The notes: a model not told the origin generated them from the letters alone. 14,523 nt of DNA from CAZPWF01 sp964610775 (GCA_964610775.1 CAZSZC010000016.1:1-14523), one strand, 5' to 3'; positions 6,905-13,573 are shown, counted from the stretch's first letter. Program-made: numbers and translations.

Positions 6905-7174
6905 TTACCAACTTGACTTTGTTACGCCCGGAACCTCGCCCTTGCTGGCGTGTTCGCGGAAACTTATTCTTGAAAGACCAAACTGTCGCATATAGCCATG
7001 TGGTCGACCGGTTTCGCTACAACGATTTTTCCAGCGGGTAGGCGATGAATTGCGTGGCAGCTTGTGCAAACCCTCGCGATCGCCAAGGCCCTTTAGCTCT
7101 TTGCGTTTAGCTTCATACTGCTTTATCATTTTTTGACGCTTTAGATCTCTAGCTATGATAGATTTCTTTGCCAT
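6905..7174 (-). CDS. rpsN: 30S ribosomal protein uS14, long zinc-independent form
   Basis: uS14 lies in the 30S head near uS3 and uS10. At 89 residues this is the longer, zinc-independent type, not the 61-residue CxxC-CxxC zinc type common beside rplE. The C-terminal half reads ETGRPHGYMRQFGLSRISFRE. At the four zinc positions there are Cys52, Thr55, Ser68 and Ser71, so three of the four ligands are missing. The N-terminal half contains the insertion GLGDREGLHKLPRNSSPTRW typical of the long form. Its start overlaps the rplE stop by one base (TAATG), with AAGGAG upstream. Confidence 0.96.
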   Translation of the reverse strand: MAKKSIIARDLKRQKMIKQYEAKRKELKGLGDREGLHKLPRNSSPTRWKNRCSETGRPHGYMRQFGLSRISFREHASKGEVPGVTKSSW

Positions 7175-7758
7175 TACTTCATCTCCTTCTGAAAGGGCAT
7201 TCCGAGTTTAGTTAAAAGTGCTCGGCTGTGCTCAACATCCTGGTTTCTGATAACCAAAACCGCCTGCAAACCGTGTGTTGTCGTAGTTTCATCGAAGGTT
7301 AACTCTGGAAAAACGGACTGATCAGATAGGCCAATACTATAGTTACCAGTAGCATCAAATGCCTTATTACTAACGCCGTGAAAATCGCGTAATCTAGGCA
7401 TAACTATGTTAATTAAGCGATCTAGGAATTCATACATTCGATCACCTCGTAAAGTTACTTTTATGCCAATCTTATTACCTTCACGTAATTTAAAACCTGC
7501 AATTGAATTTTTGGCTAGAGTATCAATAGGCTGTTGCCCACTAATTTTACGCAAAGTATTTGTTGCGACTTCAATAACTTTTTTGTCATCTTTGGCTTTA
7601 CCAAGACCAACATTTAAAACTATCTTTTCAAGCTTCGGAACCTGGTTACGATTAGACAACTTGAATTCTTTTTGCAGTTCATTAACCAGTGTTTCTTCGT
7701 AAAGCTTTTTCAAGCGAGGAACAGAAGATACTTTGTCAGCTGTTTTAGTGTTTGGCAT
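7174..7758 (-). CDS. rplE: 50S ribosomal protein uL5
   Basis: uL5 binds 5S rRNA and P-site tRNA in the central protuberance. At 194 residues it is about 15 longer than usual, with extra residues at the N-terminus (MPNTKTADKVSSV). That start is supported by AAAGGAG 8 bases upstream and by the TAATG overlap with rplX. Family motifs are KLEKIVLNVGLGKAKDDKK, KNSIAGFKLREGNKIGIKVTLRG, IVMPRLRDFHGV and GNYSIGLSDQSVFPEL. The order rplX-rplE-rpsN is canonical. Confidence 0.97.
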   Translation of the reverse strand: MPNTKTADKVSSVPRLKKLYEETLVNELQKEFKLSNRNQVPKLEKIVLNVGLGKAKDDKKVIEVATNTLRKISGQQPIDTLAKNSIAGFKLREGNKIGIKVTLRGDRMYEFLDRLINIVMPRLRDFHGVSNKAFDATGNYSIGLSDQSVFPELTFDETTTTHGLQAVLVIRNQDVEHSRALLTKLGMPFQKEMK

Positions 7759-8087
7759 TACTTTATCTCCTTTCCTGTTCGCTTATATACACGCTTCTTA
7801 TTGCCATCTTTGTCTATTTGAAATCCAATACGACTTGGCTTCTTGCTCGACGGTTCAACTATCGCAACCTTACTAACCCAAATTGGTCGTGTTATATCAA
7901 TTATTCCACCTTGAGGGTATTCTTTATTGGGCTTAACGTGCTTTTTGGCTATATTGATGCCTTCAACCGTTACTTTATTATCTGTGGGATGAACAGCAGT
8001 TATTACGCCGGTCTTTCCTTTATCCTTGCCAGACAATACTACTACGGTTTCACCCTTTTTCAGTCGAATTTTATACGGTGTTGCCAT
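7758..8087 (-). CDS. rplX: 50S ribosomal protein uL24
   Basis: uL24 initiates 50S assembly and sits at the tunnel exit. The 109-residue protein has the KOW motif near the N-terminus (KKGETVVVLSGKDKGKTGVITAVHP, about residues 10-34). It also has VEGINIAKKHVKPNKEYPQGGI and a basic C-terminal region, KKRVYKRTGKEIK, typical of the family. Translation is probably coupled to rplN (TAATG overlap) and is supported by GGAGG 7 bases upstream. Nothing unusual was seen. Confidence 0.97.
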   Translation of the reverse strand: MATPYKIRLKKGETVVVLSGKDKGKTGVITAVHPTDNKVTVEGINIAKKHVKPNKEYPQGGIIDITRPIWVSKVAIVEPSSKKPSRIGFQIDKDGNKKRVYKRTGKEIK

Positions 8088-8455
8088 TACAATACCTCCG
8101 GAGCTAGTGAAATTATCTTACTGTATCCCATGTCACGTAGTTCTCGTGGTACAGGCCCAAAAATACGTGTTGCTCGCGGTGCTTTATCGTCACCTATAAT
8201 CACTGCTGCATTATCATCAAAAGCTATTGTTGAGCCGTCTTTGCGTCGAATCGTATTCTGTGTTCGAACAACAACAGCTCGCACAACAGATTTCTTCTTA
8301 ACATTTCCAGCTGGATTTGCTTGCTTAACACTCGCGACGATAATGTCGCCAACACGCGCATAACGACGACGTGTTCCGCCCAACACTCTGATACAGAGGA
8401 TCTCCTTTGCCCCAGAGTTGTCGCAAACAACCAGTCTTGATTCTTGCTGTATCAT
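8087..8455 (-). CDS. rplN: 50S ribosomal protein uL14
   Basis: uL14 contributes to inter-subunit bridges and is the docking site of the silencing factor RsfS. The 122-residue length is exactly the family norm. Motifs are MIQQESRLVVCDNSGAKEILCIRV at the start, then GDIIVASVKQANP, VVRTQNTIRRKDGSTIAFDDNAAVII and GPVPRELRDMGYSKIISLAPEVL at the end. Its ATG lies one base after the rpsQ stop (TAAGATG), with GGGAGAGG just upstream. This is one of the best-conserved proteins in the window. Confidence 0.98.
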   Translation of the reverse strand: MIQQESRLVVCDNSGAKEILCIRVLGGTRRRYARVGDIIVASVKQANPAGNVKKKSVVRAVVVRTQNTIRRKDGSTIAFDDNAAVIIGDDKAPRATRIFGPVPRELRDMGYSKIISLAPEVL

Positions 8456-8456
8456 C

Positions 8457-8723
8457 TTAGGCCTCTCCCTCGCTGTGGCGAATAGCCGCTTTTTGAGTTA
8501 CAGACTGAAGTATGAAACGTTTGCGAGCACTGAGTGGCCGAGTCTCAGCAATAACTACTGTATCACCAAGTTTAGCTTCGTTCTTCTCGTCGTGTGCCAT
8601 AAATTTCTTACTTGAAATATATCGTTTCTTATATATAGGGTGATTTTTATGTGTCGTAACAGTCACTACAATGGTTTTGTCACCCTTGTCTGATGAAACA
8701 ACGCCGGTCAATGTCTTAGCCAT
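8457..8723 (-). CDS. rpsQ: 30S ribosomal protein uS17
   Basis: uS17 is a small OB-fold protein that binds the lower part of the 30S body. The 88-residue sequence starts with the family pattern AKTLTGVVSSDKGDKTIVVTVTTHKNHPIYKKRY. It continues with KFMAHDEKNEAKLGDTVVIAETRPLSARKRF, where the HDE...GD....E.RPLS.KR signature is diagnostic. The start overlaps the rpmC stop by one base (TAATG), with AAAGGAG 8 bases upstream. The short acidic ending HSEGEA is mildly unusual. Confidence 0.97.
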   Translation of the reverse strand: MAKTLTGVVSSDKGDKTIVVTVTTHKNHPIYKKRYISSKKFMAHDEKNEAKLGDTVVIAETRPLSARKRFILQSVTQKAAIRHSEGEA

Positions 8724-8923
8724 TATGCGTTCTCCTTTGATAGTTGCTCACCTAATACTGTCAACATGCGAGCCAAGTCTTTGCGCTTGTTACGCAAGAC
8801 CCGAACATTCTGCATCTCGCCCATGTGCAAGCGTCGACGCAGTTCAGCAATCTCTTCTCGCAACTTCGTAGACTCGGTTGCTAACTCTTGCGTTGGTAAC
8901 TTACGAATGTCTGTCATTTTCAT
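8723..8923 (-). CDS. rpmC: 50S ribosomal protein uL29
   Basis: uL29 is a small helical-hairpin protein at the tunnel exit that contacts trigger factor and SRP. From the preferred start it is 66 residues: MKMTDIRKLPTQELATESTK onward, with the LREEIAELRRRL and RVLRNKRKDLARMLTVL helices. Three in-frame ATGs exist (8932, 8923, 8917). The first touches the AAGGAGG Shine-Dalgarno directly and cannot be spaced properly. The second lies 9 bases from it and one base after the rplP stop (TAACATG), matching neighbouring junctions, so I chose it. Starting at 8932 would add three residues and overlap rplP. Confidence 0.93.
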   Translation of the reverse strand: MKMTDIRKLPTQELATESTKLREEIAELRRRLHMGEMQNVRVLRNKRKDLARMLTVLGEQLSKENA

Positions 8924-8924
8924 G

Positions 8925-9338
8925 TTATGCATCCTCCTTAACCAAGAACTTGGTTTTCACAGGCAACTTATGTGCTGCCAAACGCATTGCTTCACGCGCT
9001 ACTTCTTCGCTGACACCTTGCATCTCAAACATAATTGTTCCGGGGCGAACCTTTGCAACAAAGAATTCAGGGTTTCCCTTGCCACTACCCATCTTAGTTC
9101 CAAGTGCCTTACGGCTAACAGGTGTATGTGGGAAAATTCTAATCCAGATCTTACCGCCACGCTTGATGTAGCGAGTCATAGCCTGTCGAGCTGACTCAAT
9201 CTGGCGCGATGTAATTCGATCCATACCTTGTGATTGCAAGGCATAAGTACCGAAAGCAATATAATTACCACTAGTTGCAACGCCACGGATACGACCCTTA
9301 CGGACTTTGCGGTGTTTAGTCTTATTTGGCATCAACAT
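8925..9338 (-). CDS. rplP: 50S ribosomal protein uL16
   Basis: uL16 binds near the A-site tRNA and completes the peptidyl transferase centre late in assembly. The 137-residue protein is normal. Motifs are MLMPNKTKHRKVRKGRIRG at the start, ITSRQIESARQAMTRYIKRGGKIWIRIFP (about residues 42-70), and GTKMGSGKGNPEFFVAKVRPGTIMFE, which contains the conserved KGKGNPE-like loop. The start is preceded by GAGG and lies one base after the rpsC stop (TAATATG). The order rpsC-rplP-rpmC-rpsQ is canonical. Confidence 0.98.
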   Translation of the reverse strand: MLMPNKTKHRKVRKGRIRGVATSGNYIAFGTYALQSQGMDRITSRQIESARQAMTRYIKRGGKIWIRIFPHTPVSRKALGTKMGSGKGNPEFFVAKVRPGTIMFEMQGVSEEVAREAMRLAAHKLPVKTKFLVKEDA

Positions 9339-9339
9339 A

Positions 9340-9972
9340 TTAGCTTACCTCACCTTTGTAGATCCACACCTTAACACCTATAACACCAGAACCTGGATAC
9401 ATTGCCCGAGCCTTATGATAATCAATATCAGCACGAAGAGTATGAAGTGGCACGCTACCTTCAACTGTCTTCTCGCGACGACTCATTTCAGCACCACCAA
9501 GGCGTCCAGATACTTCTATACGAATACCTTTGGCGCCAGAACGCATGGCTGCACCAGCAGCTGACTTCATAGCTCGACGAAAAGCTATACGTCTCTCAAG
9601 TTGGTGAGCAATATTCTCGGCAACTAGTTTAGCGTATAATTCTGGTTTCTTAATTTCCTCGATATTAACGCGAGCTGGAATGCCAAAGATTTTTTCAATA
9701 TTGGCTTTTAGCTCTTGGGCTCCGACACCACCTTTACCAATAACAACACCGGCTTTGGCTGTCGTAATAGTGACTGACACTAGATTAGGTGACCTCTCGA
9801 TATCAACATTATTTATAGCTGCACGAGAACCTAGCTTATCGTCAATCATTTTGCGAACCTTCAAATCTTGTGTCAGTAAAGCAGCGTAATCTCGCTTATT
9901 CGCGAACCACTTACTACGCCAATTCTTATTGACCTGAAGACGCATACTGATCGGATTTACTTTTTGACCCAT
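9340..9972 (-). CDS. rpsC: 30S ribosomal protein uS3
   Basis: uS3 lines the mRNA entry tunnel and contributes to mRNA helicase activity of the ribosome. The 210-residue sequence starts MGQKVNPISMRLQVNKNWRS. It has a KH type II domain with the GKGG loop at residues 79-82, and a C-terminal domain with RRIAFRRAMKSAAGAAMRSGAKGIRIEVSGRLGGAEMSRREK, diagnostic for the family. The protein lacks the long C-terminal tail seen in some bacteria. GAGGAGG lies 7 bases before the ATG, which overlaps the rplV stop by one base (TAATG). Confidence 0.98.
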   Translation of the reverse strand: MGQKVNPISMRLQVNKNWRSKWFANKRDYAALLTQDLKVRKMIDDKLGSRAAINNVDIERSPNLVSVTITTAKAGVVIGKGGVGAQELKANIEKIFGIPARVNIEEIKKPELYAKLVAENIAHQLERRIAFRRAMKSAAGAAMRSGAKGIRIEVSGRLGGAEMSRREKTVEGSVPLHTLRADIDYHKARAMYPGSGVIGVKVWIYKGEVS

Positions 9973-10373
9973 TACTTCGCCTCCTCTTTCTTCTTGTCAG
10001 TTGTCTTCTTCTCAGAAACAGGTTGTTTTTTGGCTACTCGCTTCTCACCGTCAACTTGCACATATATGTGGCTGCTGCGTCGCTGGAATGGCAATGCGCG
10101 ACCATGAGCAGCAGGTCGATAGCGCTTAAAGCTTGGGCCGGGACTGACATGAATCGAAACGATTGTTAGCGTATCTGGCTTGAAGTTATGATTGTGTTCG
10201 GCGTTAGCTCTGGCACTTTCAATTGTTTTCTTTACAGGGAGAGCTGCCCGTCTTGGGGTATGTGAAAGGATAGTGATCGCATCGTTAACGCTGCGACCTC
10301 GTACAAGACTAGCCACGACAGCCACCTTGCGCGGACTCATTCTTACACCTTTAGCAGAAGCTGAGACAGACAT
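9972..10373 (-). CDS. rplV: 50S ribosomal protein uL22
   Basis: uL22 lines the peptide exit tunnel with a long beta-hairpin. The 133-residue protein has the N-terminal segment GVRMSPRKVAVVASLVRGRSVNDAITIL (about residues 9-36) and the hairpin region RYRPAAHGRALPFQRRSSHIYVQV (about 84-107). A Lys/Glu-rich tail of about 25 residues (EKRVAKKQPVSEKK onward) extends past the usual ending and is probably disordered. Its start overlaps the rpsS stop (TAATG), with AAAGGA upstream. Confidence 0.97.
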   Translation of the reverse strand: MSVSASAKGVRMSPRKVAVVASLVRGRSVNDAITILSHTPRRAALPVKKTIESARANAEHNHNFKPDTLTIVSIHVSPGPSFKRYRPAAHGRALPFQRRSSHIYVQVDGEKRVAKKQPVSEKKTTDKKKEEAK

Positions 10374-10648
10374 TATTTCTTTCCTTTCGCAAGCTTACCA
10401 CCGTGGCTACGGAATTTACGAGTAGGTGAAAATTCACCCAACTTGTGACCAACCATATTTTCTGTGATAAATACTGGAACATGGACCTTACCGTTATGTA
10501 CAGCAATTGTCTTACCAACAAAATCTGGCGAAATCGTAGAAGCTCGAGCCCAAGTTTTAATAATGGTTCGATCCTCAGAACCTAGGGCTGCTACCTTTTT
10601 GGCTAGCTTTGGATCAATAAATGGACCCTTTTTAAGTGATCGGCTCAT
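10373..10648 (-). CDS. rpsS: 30S ribosomal protein uS19
   Basis: uS19 sits in the 30S head, partners uS13 and contacts tRNA. The 91-residue protein is the standard length. It begins MSRSLKKGPFIDPKLAKKV, contains IIKTWARASTISPDFVGKTIAVHNGKVHVPVFITENMVGHKLGEFSPTR, and ends with the short basic segment KFRSHGGKLAKGKK. All of these match the family closely. AGGAG lies 7 bases upstream of the ATG, and three bases separate it from the rplB stop (TAACAGATG). Confidence 0.98.
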   Translation of the reverse strand: MSRSLKKGPFIDPKLAKKVAALGSEDRTIIKTWARASTISPDFVGKTIAVHNGKVHVPVFITENMVGHKLGEFSPTRKFRSHGGKLAKGKK

Positions 10649-10651
10649 CTG

Positions 10652-11488
10652 TTATCTCCTCTTTCCTTCGTGTCTACTTCTGACAATCATCTTATTACTA
10701 GTCTTACGACGTCGGGTCTTGTAACCAAGTGTTTTCTGGCCCCAAGGTGTTCGCGGATCTTTACCGATACCATGACGACCACCATCACCACCACCGTGTG
10801 GGTGATCAGCAGCGTTCATGACAACACCTCTAACTGTTGGACGAATACCCTTGTGACGACTACGGCCAGCTTTACCAACCTTAATATTCTGATGCTGAAC
10901 ATTGCCAACAACGCCAATACTAGCCGTGCATTCAACATGAATCATTCGAACTTCACCACTAGGCAACTTGACCTGAGCGTAGTTTTCGTCACGTGCCATC
11001 AGCTGAGCACTAGCTCCAGCAGCACGCACAATCTGTGCACCACGACCAACTTGTAGCTCAATAGCATGGATCACACTACCAACAGGGATGCTCTTAAGTG
11101 GCAAACGATTACCATTCTCAATTGGTGCTTCAGTATCAGATGCTATTTTATGACCAACCTTCATATTGCTAGCAGCAATAATGTAGTGGTAGTTACCAGC
11201 CTGATCCTTGATTCTAGCAATCCTGGCACTTCGATTTGGGTCGTATTCAATAGCTTCAATAGTAGCAGTAGTGCCATTAGGAAGATTAAAGTTTACTAAT
11301 CGATAGTAAGACCTTGTGCCACCACCGCGGTGACGTGTAGTTATGCGACCCTGATTATTGCGACCACTATGCTTTTTCTTAATAACTAGAAGTGATTTAA
11401 GAGGCTTCTTGGATGTTATCTCACTCATGTCTTGAGTGGTCATGCCACGACGCCCAGGAGTTGTTGGCTTATATTGTTTTATTGCCAT
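10652..11488 (-). CDS. rplB: 50S ribosomal protein uL2
   Basis: uL2 is essential for subunit joining and supports the peptidyl transferase centre. The 278-residue length is typical. An N-terminal extension leads into the OB-like domain (about residues 40-125) and the SH3-like domain (about 126-200). The C-terminal loop has NAADHPHGGGDGG, where His229 corresponds to the functionally critical histidine. Then come RTPWGQKTLGYKTRRRKTSNKMIVRSR. GGRHGIGKDP in that loop differs from the shorter loop of E. coli but resembles other variants. AAGGAG lies 8 bases upstream, with a TAATG overlap with rplW. Confidence 0.98.
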   Translation of the reverse strand: MAIKQYKPTTPGRRGMTTQDMSEITSKKPLKSLLVIKKKHSGRNNQGRITTRHRGGGTRSYYRLVNFNLPNGTTATIEAIEYDPNRSARIARIKDQAGNYHYIIAASNMKVGHKIASDTEAPIENGNRLPLKSIPVGSVIHAIELQVGRGAQIVRAAGASAQLMARDENYAQVKLPSGEVRMIHVECTASIGVVGNVQHQNIKVGKAGRSRHKGIRPTVRGVVMNAADHPHGGGDGGRHGIGKDPRTPWGQKTLGYKTRRRKTSNKMIVRSRHEGKRR

Positions 11489-11829
11489 TATTTCTTCTCC
11501 TTCTTAGACTTCTTAGCACTTTTTTCGTCTTCTTCGTTTGCAAAAATAGCTATACTATCACCCTCTTTAAGAGTTACGTAGGCTTTCTTAAAATCAGAAC
11601 GCTTACCAGTAGTTGCTCGACCGCCACGTCTTACTGTTCGCTTTACCTTACCTTTGACATTAAGGATGTTCACATCTTTGACAACTACATTGAACTGAGC
11701 GGTCACAGCTTGGGAAACAGTTAATTTGTTTGCATCAACTGGGACTTGAAAAACATAAACATTACCTGTTTGCGATACATCGTAGGCTTTTTCGCTGATT
11801 CTTGGCTTTAACAGCATTTCTTTACTCAT
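11488..11829 (-). CDS. rplW: 50S ribosomal protein uL23
   Basis: uL23 lies at the tunnel exit and is the docking site for trigger factor and SRP. The 113-residue protein has LLKPRISEKAYDVSQTGNVYVFQVPVDANKLTVSQAVTAQFNV (about residues 6-48). It also has VKDVNILNVKGKVKRTVRRGGRATTGKRSDFKKAYVTLKEGDSI, the standard core. A charged tail of about 17 residues (NEEDEKSAKKSKKEKK) follows the core and is likely disordered. GGGAG lies 7 bases upstream and the ATG overlaps the rplD stop (TAATG). Confidence 0.97.
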   Translation of the reverse strand: MSKEMLLKPRISEKAYDVSQTGNVYVFQVPVDANKLTVSQAVTAQFNVVVKDVNILNVKGKVKRTVRRGGRATTGKRSDFKKAYVTLKEGDSIAIFANEEDEKSAKKSKKEKK

Positions 11830-12485
11830 TATGCGTCTCCCTTAGTGGCTGACTTAGCTGTTCCAAGCCACTCGTTAAGTATGCCTAGGGATTTTGCATC
11901 GATAATGATTGAGTCCGCATTAAGCACATCATATACATTCAAGAAACTGGCCTGCACAAGCTTTACATTTGGTATGTTGTCGGTTGCGCGAATAGATAGT
12001 TCGTCTTTATTACTCACAACCACCAATACATTGCCGGTAGCACCGATCTTCTCAAATAGCTGAAGAGTGGGCTTAACCTTGCCTTCTTTGCAATCAAAAA
12101 CTTCAACCACCTTTATTTTTTTGTCTGCAGCTAGTGTTAATGCCTGACGCAAGGCAGTTCGCTTAGATGTAGTAGTTACTTTGTGCGAGTAGTTTTCGTT
12201 ACCAGTTGGCCCAAAAACAATACCACCACCACGCCATATAGGGTTACGAGATGAACCAAAACGTGCACGTCCAGTACCTTTTTGCTTCCACGGCTTCTTA
12301 CCACCACCACTTACTAATCCACGTGTTTTTGTAACAGCATCACTGCCGCGACCATTAGCTAAATATGCAACGTAAACTTGCTTTAATAAATCATGATTTT
12401 CAACTGGTACTGCAAATACAGCCTTATTCAGCTTGGCCTGAGTTGTAGCTTTGGTGCCTGATTTTGTATAGGTAATAGCAGACAT
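11829..12485 (-). CDS. rplD: 50S ribosomal protein uL4
   Basis: uL4 reaches into the exit tunnel; in gamma-proteobacteria it also represses the S10 operon. The 218-residue protein is normal. The tunnel loop reads TRGLVSGGGKKPWKQKGTGRARFGSSRNPIWRGGG (about residues 54-88), followed by the conserved VFGPTGNENYSHKV. The globular domain ends with VYDVLNADSIIIDAKSLGILNEWLG. A strong GGGAGG lies 7 bases before the start, which overlaps the rplC stop (TAATG). Because uL4 is the known S10 regulator elsewhere, it is a natural candidate ligand for the leader upstream of rplC (inference). Confidence 0.97.
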   Translation of the reverse strand: MSAITYTKSGTKATTQAKLNKAVFAVPVENHDLLKQVYVAYLANGRGSDAVTKTRGLVSGGGKKPWKQKGTGRARFGSSRNPIWRGGGIVFGPTGNENYSHKVTTTSKRTALRQALTLAADKKIKVVEVFDCKEGKVKPTLQLFEKIGATGNVLVVVSNKDELSIRATDNIPNVKLVQASFLNVYDVLNADSIIIDAKSLGILNEWLGTAKSATKGDA

Positions 12486-13096
12486 TATTTTGCCTCCCTA
12501 ATTAAAACGATGCCCTTGCGTGGTCCAGGCACTGCACCTGTTACACCAATGACACCGAGTTCTGTATCGACGAAAGCGACCTTGAGATTGCGCACTGTAA
12601 CTTGTTCATAACCCATTTGTCCGGCCATTTTCTTACCCTTAAAAATCTTTTGCGGATACATAGATCCAATCGATCCAACTTTACGAGTATTACCCTTACC
12701 GCCGTGAGTTTTGCGCTGACGATGGAAGTTATGACGCTTAATAGTACCGGCCCAACCCTTACCCTTACTGGTGCCGGTTACATGTACTTGGTCACCAGCA
12801 TTAAAAACGTCGGCGCTTAGACTCTCGCCGACTTTCATATTTTCTTCAATTTCGCTGACGCGAAACTCGCGTACCACTTTTGGTTGTGCGTTTGCTTGTT
12901 TGTTGTGCCCAGCCTGCGCTTTACCTAGTTTTGCTTCTTCGGTTCCGAGCTGAATAGCAGTATAGCCATCAGTATCATCGGTCTTAACCTGGGTAATTAC
13001 ACAGGGACTAGCGGAAAGTATGGTTACAGCCTGAACAACACCATCATCCGCGATAGTGCTTGTCATGCCAACCTTTCTTGTGATTAATGCTTTCAT
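12485..13096 (-). CDS. rplC: 50S ribosomal protein uL3
   Basis: uL3 is an early 50S assembly protein reaching toward the peptidyl transferase centre. The 203-residue protein has MKALITRKVGMTSTIADDG at the start, then HVTGTSKGKGWAGTIKRHNFHRQRKTHGGKGNTRKVGSIGSMYPQ (about residues 109-153) and FKGKKMAGQMGYEQVTVRNLKV, all diagnostic. AGGAG lies only 4 bases before the ATG, next to the foot of a long hairpin. It is the first gene of the tight block that runs to rplO. Unusually, it is separated from rpsJ by two unrelated genes and a promoter. Confidence 0.98.
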   Translation of the reverse strand: MKALITRKVGMTSTIADDGVVQAVTILSASPCVITQVKTDDTDGYTAIQLGTEEAKLGKAQAGHNKQANAQPKVVREFRVSEIEENMKVGESLSADVFNAGDQVHVTGTSKGKGWAGTIKRHNFHRQRKTHGGKGNTRKVGSIGSMYPQKIFKGKKMAGQMGYEQVTVRNLKVAFVDTELGVIGVTGAVPGPRKGIVLIREAK

Positions 13097-13105
13097 AGTT
13101 CTCCT

Positions 13106-13199
13106 GATTCTTGAGATACAGACATTAAAATGCCTGGTGTTTTGTGGTTTCTACCCCTGTAGACCTTCAATTACACCAAGTTAATTCTGTACTCAAATC
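13106..13199 (-). promoter_or_regulatory. Long structured 5' leader of rplC, candidate autoregulatory RNA
   Basis: On the minus strand the leader folds into one stacked hairpin. From the base the arms are UUGAG (13196-13192)/CUCAA (13115-13111), UACAG (13191-13187)/CUGUA (13121-13117), AUUAA (13185-13181)/UUAAU (13128-13124) and CUUGGUGU (13180-13173)/ACACCAGG (13140-13133). The tip is GG-UCUAC-AGGG-GUAGA-AA-CC (13165-13146). That is about 30 pairs with one G-U, small bulges and one internal loop. An alternative base, GAUU/AAUC, reaches the AGGAG Shine-Dalgarno. No U-run follows, so it is not a simple terminator. It lies between a predicted promoter and rplC, where a ribosomal-protein-binding leader is expected. 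The ligand is unknown. Confidence 0.72.
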
Positions 13200-13214
13200 T
13201 TGATATACCGGTAC

Positions 13215-13244
13215 AGATTAGCATAGACAACTAACCTCTGTCAA
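13215..13244 (-). promoter_or_regulatory. Predicted sigma70-type promoter for rplC and the main ribosomal block
   Basis: On the minus strand, a perfect TTGACA (13244-13239) is followed by an 18-nt spacer ending in TGC, then TAATCT (13220-13215). The -10 is only partly consensus, but TGC directly before it gives an extended -10. Transcription would start near 13208, about 8 bases before the leader hairpin, leaving a leader of about 110 bases. It lies in the only sizeable gap between the membrane-protein gene and rplC. Confidence 0.6.
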
Positions 13245-13260
13245 TATGTTGTTTATTCTA

Positions 13261-13557
13261 CTATGTTTTTAAGATCGTTATATATGCGCCGGTCTGAACC
13301 CAGAAACCAACAAACATGCCAATTGCAAGTACCGCGTATTCTATCTTTCGATCAATTTTGAAATGGTCATGAGAAGCAAATAGCAAACCAATTATAAAGC
13401 CAACGGGTATAGGGATTTGCTTGGTTAATGCTGGGTCAACCAGCCGGACCCATTGTGCACCGATAATCAGATACATAACGATCTTGAACAGATAAGTACC
13501 GTCACTCTCTGTTGGCTCTGTTTTTCTTGTTGATTTTTTTATTTTTGATTTAGCCAT
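13261..13557 (-). CDS. Small membrane protein of unknown function
   Basis: I do not recognise this family. From ATG 13557 the product is 98 residues. It has a basic N-terminus (MAKSKIKKSTRKTEPTES) and three hydrophobic stretches at about 24-42 (LFKIVMYLIIGAQWVRLV), 49-62 (IPVGFIIGLLFAS) and 72-95 (IEYAVLAIGMFVGFWVQTGAYITI), with a charged DHFKIDRK loop between the last two. This suggests an integral membrane protein with its N-terminus in the cytoplasm. An in-frame ATG at 13674 would add 39 residues overlapping the Nudix gene and has no membrane-protein character, so I reject it. There is no Shine-Dalgarno. TATAAT lies 7 bases before ATG, suggesting a leaderless mRNA. It sits 16 bases after the Nudix stop. 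Confidence 0.72.
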   Translation of the reverse strand: MAKSKIKKSTRKTEPTESDGTYLFKIVMYLIIGAQWVRLVDPALTKQIPIPVGFIIGLLFASHDHFKIDRKIEYAVLAIGMFVGFWVQTGAYITILKT

Positions 13558-13564
13558 GAGAATT

Positions 13565-13573
13565 ATTATAGCA
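13565..13573 (-). promoter_or_regulatory. Extended -10 promoter giving a probable leaderless transcript
   Basis: The minus strand reads TGC-TATAAT (13573-13565), a perfect extended -10, followed by exactly 7 bases and then the ATG of the small membrane protein. Transcription would start at or next to the A of ATG. No good -35 is seen at 17 nt. The match is strong, but a six-base AT-rich motif can occur by chance. Confidence 0.5.

Noticed and set aside
7752..8363. 203-codon open frame on the plus strand opposite rplX and rplN
   Set aside because: It lies fully antisense to two strongly conserved ribosomal genes, has no family resemblance and no Shine-Dalgarno, and its composition is what the complementary strand of these genes would give.
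8924..8932. rpmC start at 8932
   Set aside because: That ATG directly abuts the AAGGAGG Shine-Dalgarno with no spacing. The ATG at 8923 has ideal spacing and matches the junction style of the cluster.
13106..13199. Reading the rplC leader hairpin as an intrinsic terminator of the membrane-protein gene
   Set aside because: No U-run follows the stem; the following bases are GAAUCAGGAG and contain the rplC Shine-Dalgarno.
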